Shown here: one piece after another, positions 6,547-7,778 of the stretch | Layout of the letters: every line of letters begins with the position of its first letter | Position numbering within the stretch: position 1 is the first letter of the stretch | DNA from: Deltaproteobacteria bacterium RBG_13_61_14 | Lineage (GTDB): Bacteria; RBG-13-61-14 | Direction of reading: 5' to 3' | Assembly: GCA_001797815.1 (NCBI GenBank) | Contig: MGQK01000108.1 | Span: forward strand, 2,494 to 10,271 | Length of the DNA: 7,778 bases | Notes under the pieces: model-generated | What the model saw: the letters and a program-made list of their open reading frames with translations, nothing else | Told to the model about the DNA's origin: nothing | Database searches by the model: none | Program-made: the position numbers and the translations under genes

Positions 6547-7161
6547 TCAACTTCTGCTCTGGAGCAACTCTTCCAGCCTGCGCTCCACGAGCCTCCGCCT
6601 TTTCTGCGGTGCTATTCGTTTCACGATGGATCGTGCGATGCGAACCCTGAATCCGCTTGGCCACTCCAATTCCGGCAGGGCCCGAAACAGTTTGGACCGT
6701 GCCGGCGCGAGGTATAAGAAGTCGACCAGCGCCTTCTCCGGCGTAGCCAGCCGGCCGCCGGCGTGACCGGTTGCCTCAAAGCCGAAGAAAAACGACGGCT
6801 GAACGTGATGAATCGAGACGGTCCCAAGCGGGGTGTAGTACCGCCGCGTTCGCGCTAGCGAGACGGCATAGGTGACCACGGGAACCTGCGAGATCATGCC
6901 GTGCAGGTAGAGGGCACTATGAAGCGAAACGTAGGCTGGAAACGGCGCCGTCAGGTACTCGGGCAGGGCCAGGGGATCGATCCGGTCCTTGATGGCCCAG
7001 ACAGCACGCCGCAGGCGAAGCACCTGGCTGGAGGTTGCCAAACGGGCAAGCACGACACTGGCGTTCCCGACCGGAACGCCTAACTGGGTGGCGACATCAC
7101 CCGTGGTGAAGACAGGAACGTTCATGCCGAGGATCCTCGAAAGCGCGTACAGGAGTGTCAT
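6547..7161 (-). CDS. abiEi: AbiEi-type antitoxin of a type IV toxin-antitoxin system
   Basis: This 204-aa protein has an N-terminal winged helix-turn-helix at about residues 17-57 (FTTGDVATQLGVPVGNASVVLARL) that should bind the operon promoter. A C-terminal antitoxin domain follows. The block YVSLHSALYLHGMISQVP (about 78-95) and the later ATPEKALVDFLYL are hallmarks of AbiEi. The family neutralises the AbiEii nucleotidyltransferase without stable protein contact and represses its own operon. The start at 7161 has a strong GGAGG 8 nt upstream and overlaps the toxin stop as ATGA; the internal ATG at 7125 is less well placed. The C-terminus is basic (QKRRRLVERRLEELL). The gene order here is toxin first, antitoxin second, the reverse of the usual abiEi-abiEii order. 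Confidence 0.88.
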   Translation of the reverse strand: MTLLYALSRILGMNVPVFTTGDVATQLGVPVGNASVVLARLATSSQVLRLRRAVWAIKDRIDPLALPEYLTAPFPAYVSLHSALYLHGMISQVPVVTYAVSLARTRRYYTPLGTVSIHHVQPSFFFGFEATGHAGGRLATPEKALVDFLYLAPARSKLFRALPELEWPSGFRVRIARSIVKRIAPQKRRRLVERRLEELLQSRS

Positions 7162-7778
7162 TCCTTCCCCCTCCCAAGCGCCTCCACCACTTCCAGCACG
7201 ATCGATTCCCAGACCGAGGCCGAGTCGTAGCGCGCTTGTTCCTCCGGATGAAGGTACGCCAGCACTTGGCTCTTGAAAGTCGCGAAATCAACCCTCAGAG
7301 CATTCGCGCTCGCCTGCTCGGCGGCTCGTCTGCCGACTTCTCGGAACGTATCCGCGCCGGCACCGCTGGCGATCAAGTGATGAAGATCGAAGACATCCCG
7401 GGCCTGCGTTTCGCGCCGATCCGCCAGCGCGCCTACCTTCTGGCGGAACGCCGCGGGCGCGCCGTAATGACTGACCATCACCGGAGACAATTGGTGGAAG
7501 CGGATCACCTCAGCGTCGATGCTGCCGAACTCAACGCCTTCATCCAGGCCACGGTTTGAGAATTCGATCTTCGTCGGGAGCGAAATATCGTTGCCTTCGG
7601 CGTGAAGGCCGAATTTCCACCGTTGGGTGGTGCCGGTCTGCTTGGCTTCGGAGACGTGTTCGATGCGGATCCCCCTAGCCTCTAGTATTTGAGCGAACGG
7701 ACGCGAATCGATGACACCTCGGACCTTTTCCCTGAGAACGTGGAGATCCACTTCGCCGACGTCGAGATCCATATCTTC
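7158..7778 (-). CDS. abiEii: AbiEii-type nucleotidyltransferase toxin (N-terminus beyond the window)
   Basis: 206 residues are visible and the frame is still open at the right edge. The visible start reads EDMDLDVGEVDLHVL, which matches the acidic DxD part of the GSx10DxD nucleotidyltransferase motif (usually R-x-S-E-D-x-D). ATG 7772 is therefore an internal Met, not the start. The upstream GG-[ST] half of the site, some tens of residues, is missing from view. Downstream, KVGALADRRETQARDVFDLHHLI (about residues 125-147) fits the conserved K...R..RDxxDL segment of AbiEii/MNT-like toxins. The family stops growth by nucleotidylation of tRNA in studied members. Family length is about 280-300 aa, consistent with 70-90 residues lying outside. 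The stop overlaps the abiEi start. Confidence 0.87.
   Translation of the reverse strand, partial: EDMDLDVGEVDLHVLREKVRGVIDSRPFAQILEARGIRIEHVSEAKQTGTTQRWKFGLHAEGNDISLPTKIEFSNRGLDEGVEFGSIDAEVIRFHQLSPVMVSHYGAPAAFRQKVGALADRRETQARDVFDLHHLIASGAGADTFREVGRRAAEQASANALRVDFATFKSQVLAYLHPEEQARYDSASVWESIVLEVVEALGRGKE
7162..7175 (-). promoter_or_regulatory. Strong ribosome binding site of abiEi
   Basis: On the minus strand the bases read GGGAGGGGGAAGGA directly before the ATG at 7161, with GGAGG 8 nt away. The site is inside the last codons of the toxin gene. A strong site for the second gene would favour antitoxin production even though it is distal in the operon. It also supports 7161 as the start rather than 7125. 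Confidence 0.7.

Noticed and set aside
6221-6664. 147-codon minus-strand open frame across the convergent region
   Set aside because: It overlaps abiEi in another frame and the small plus-strand gene. The product is basic and unlike any known family. A stretch near 6430-6500 looks mildly protein-like, but not enough to call a gene remnant.
1-7778. CRISPR array, tRNA or rRNA gene, transposase or integrase gene
   Set aside because: No regularly spaced direct repeats, cloverleaf-like pattern or recombinase motif was found by eye on either strand.

Overview
The window is a high-GC (visibly about 55-60%) bacterial accessory segment, most likely proteobacterial. This rests on GC-rich wobble positions, AGG-type Shine-Dalgarno sites and an AbiE toxin-antitoxin pair of the kind common in Proteobacteria. 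No taxonomic marker is present, so the host is an inference. No ribosomal, tRNA, CRISPR or transposase gene was found.

Layout. (1) Bases 1-60 look like the last 19 codons of an upstream plus-strand gene. (2) Bases 61-201 are non-coding. They hold one copy of a 45-bp repeat and a weak candidate promoter. (3) Bases 202-5834 are a tightly packed plus-strand operon of three genes: a radical SAM enzyme of about 320 aa, a small protein of 136 aa (tentatively DUF6375) that starts in an ATGA overlap, and a 1416-aa STAND-type NTPase that starts 12 nt later. The NTPase has a restriction-endonuclease-like N-terminus and a large C-terminal part that should act as the sensor. (4) Bases 5835-6029 contain the second copy of the 45-bp repeat in inverted orientation, so the operon sits between inverted repeats. 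(5) A small unrecognised plus-strand gene at about 6030-6359 ends in a His/Cys-rich tail. (6) Bases 6360-6546 are a short convergent intergenic region. (7) Bases 6547-7778, minus strand, hold an AbiE-type type IV toxin-antitoxin pair. The antitoxin abiEi is complete. The toxin abiEii runs off the right edge and lacks its N-terminus.

How the genes may work together. The three-gene operon looks like an Avs/STAND-like anti-phage system with two accessory proteins. The NTPase would sense an invader through its C-terminal half, oligomerise on ATP, and activate the N-terminal nuclease-like domain. The radical SAM enzyme and small partner would install or regulate a modification. I do not recognise the combination of radical SAM enzyme, small partner and PD-(D/E)xK-like STAND NTPase as a named defence system, and it is the best candidate here for something undescribed. 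The adjacent AbiE pair, itself an abortive-infection system, supports a defence-island setting. Domain calls come from motifs read by eye. Functions of the assembled system are inferred.
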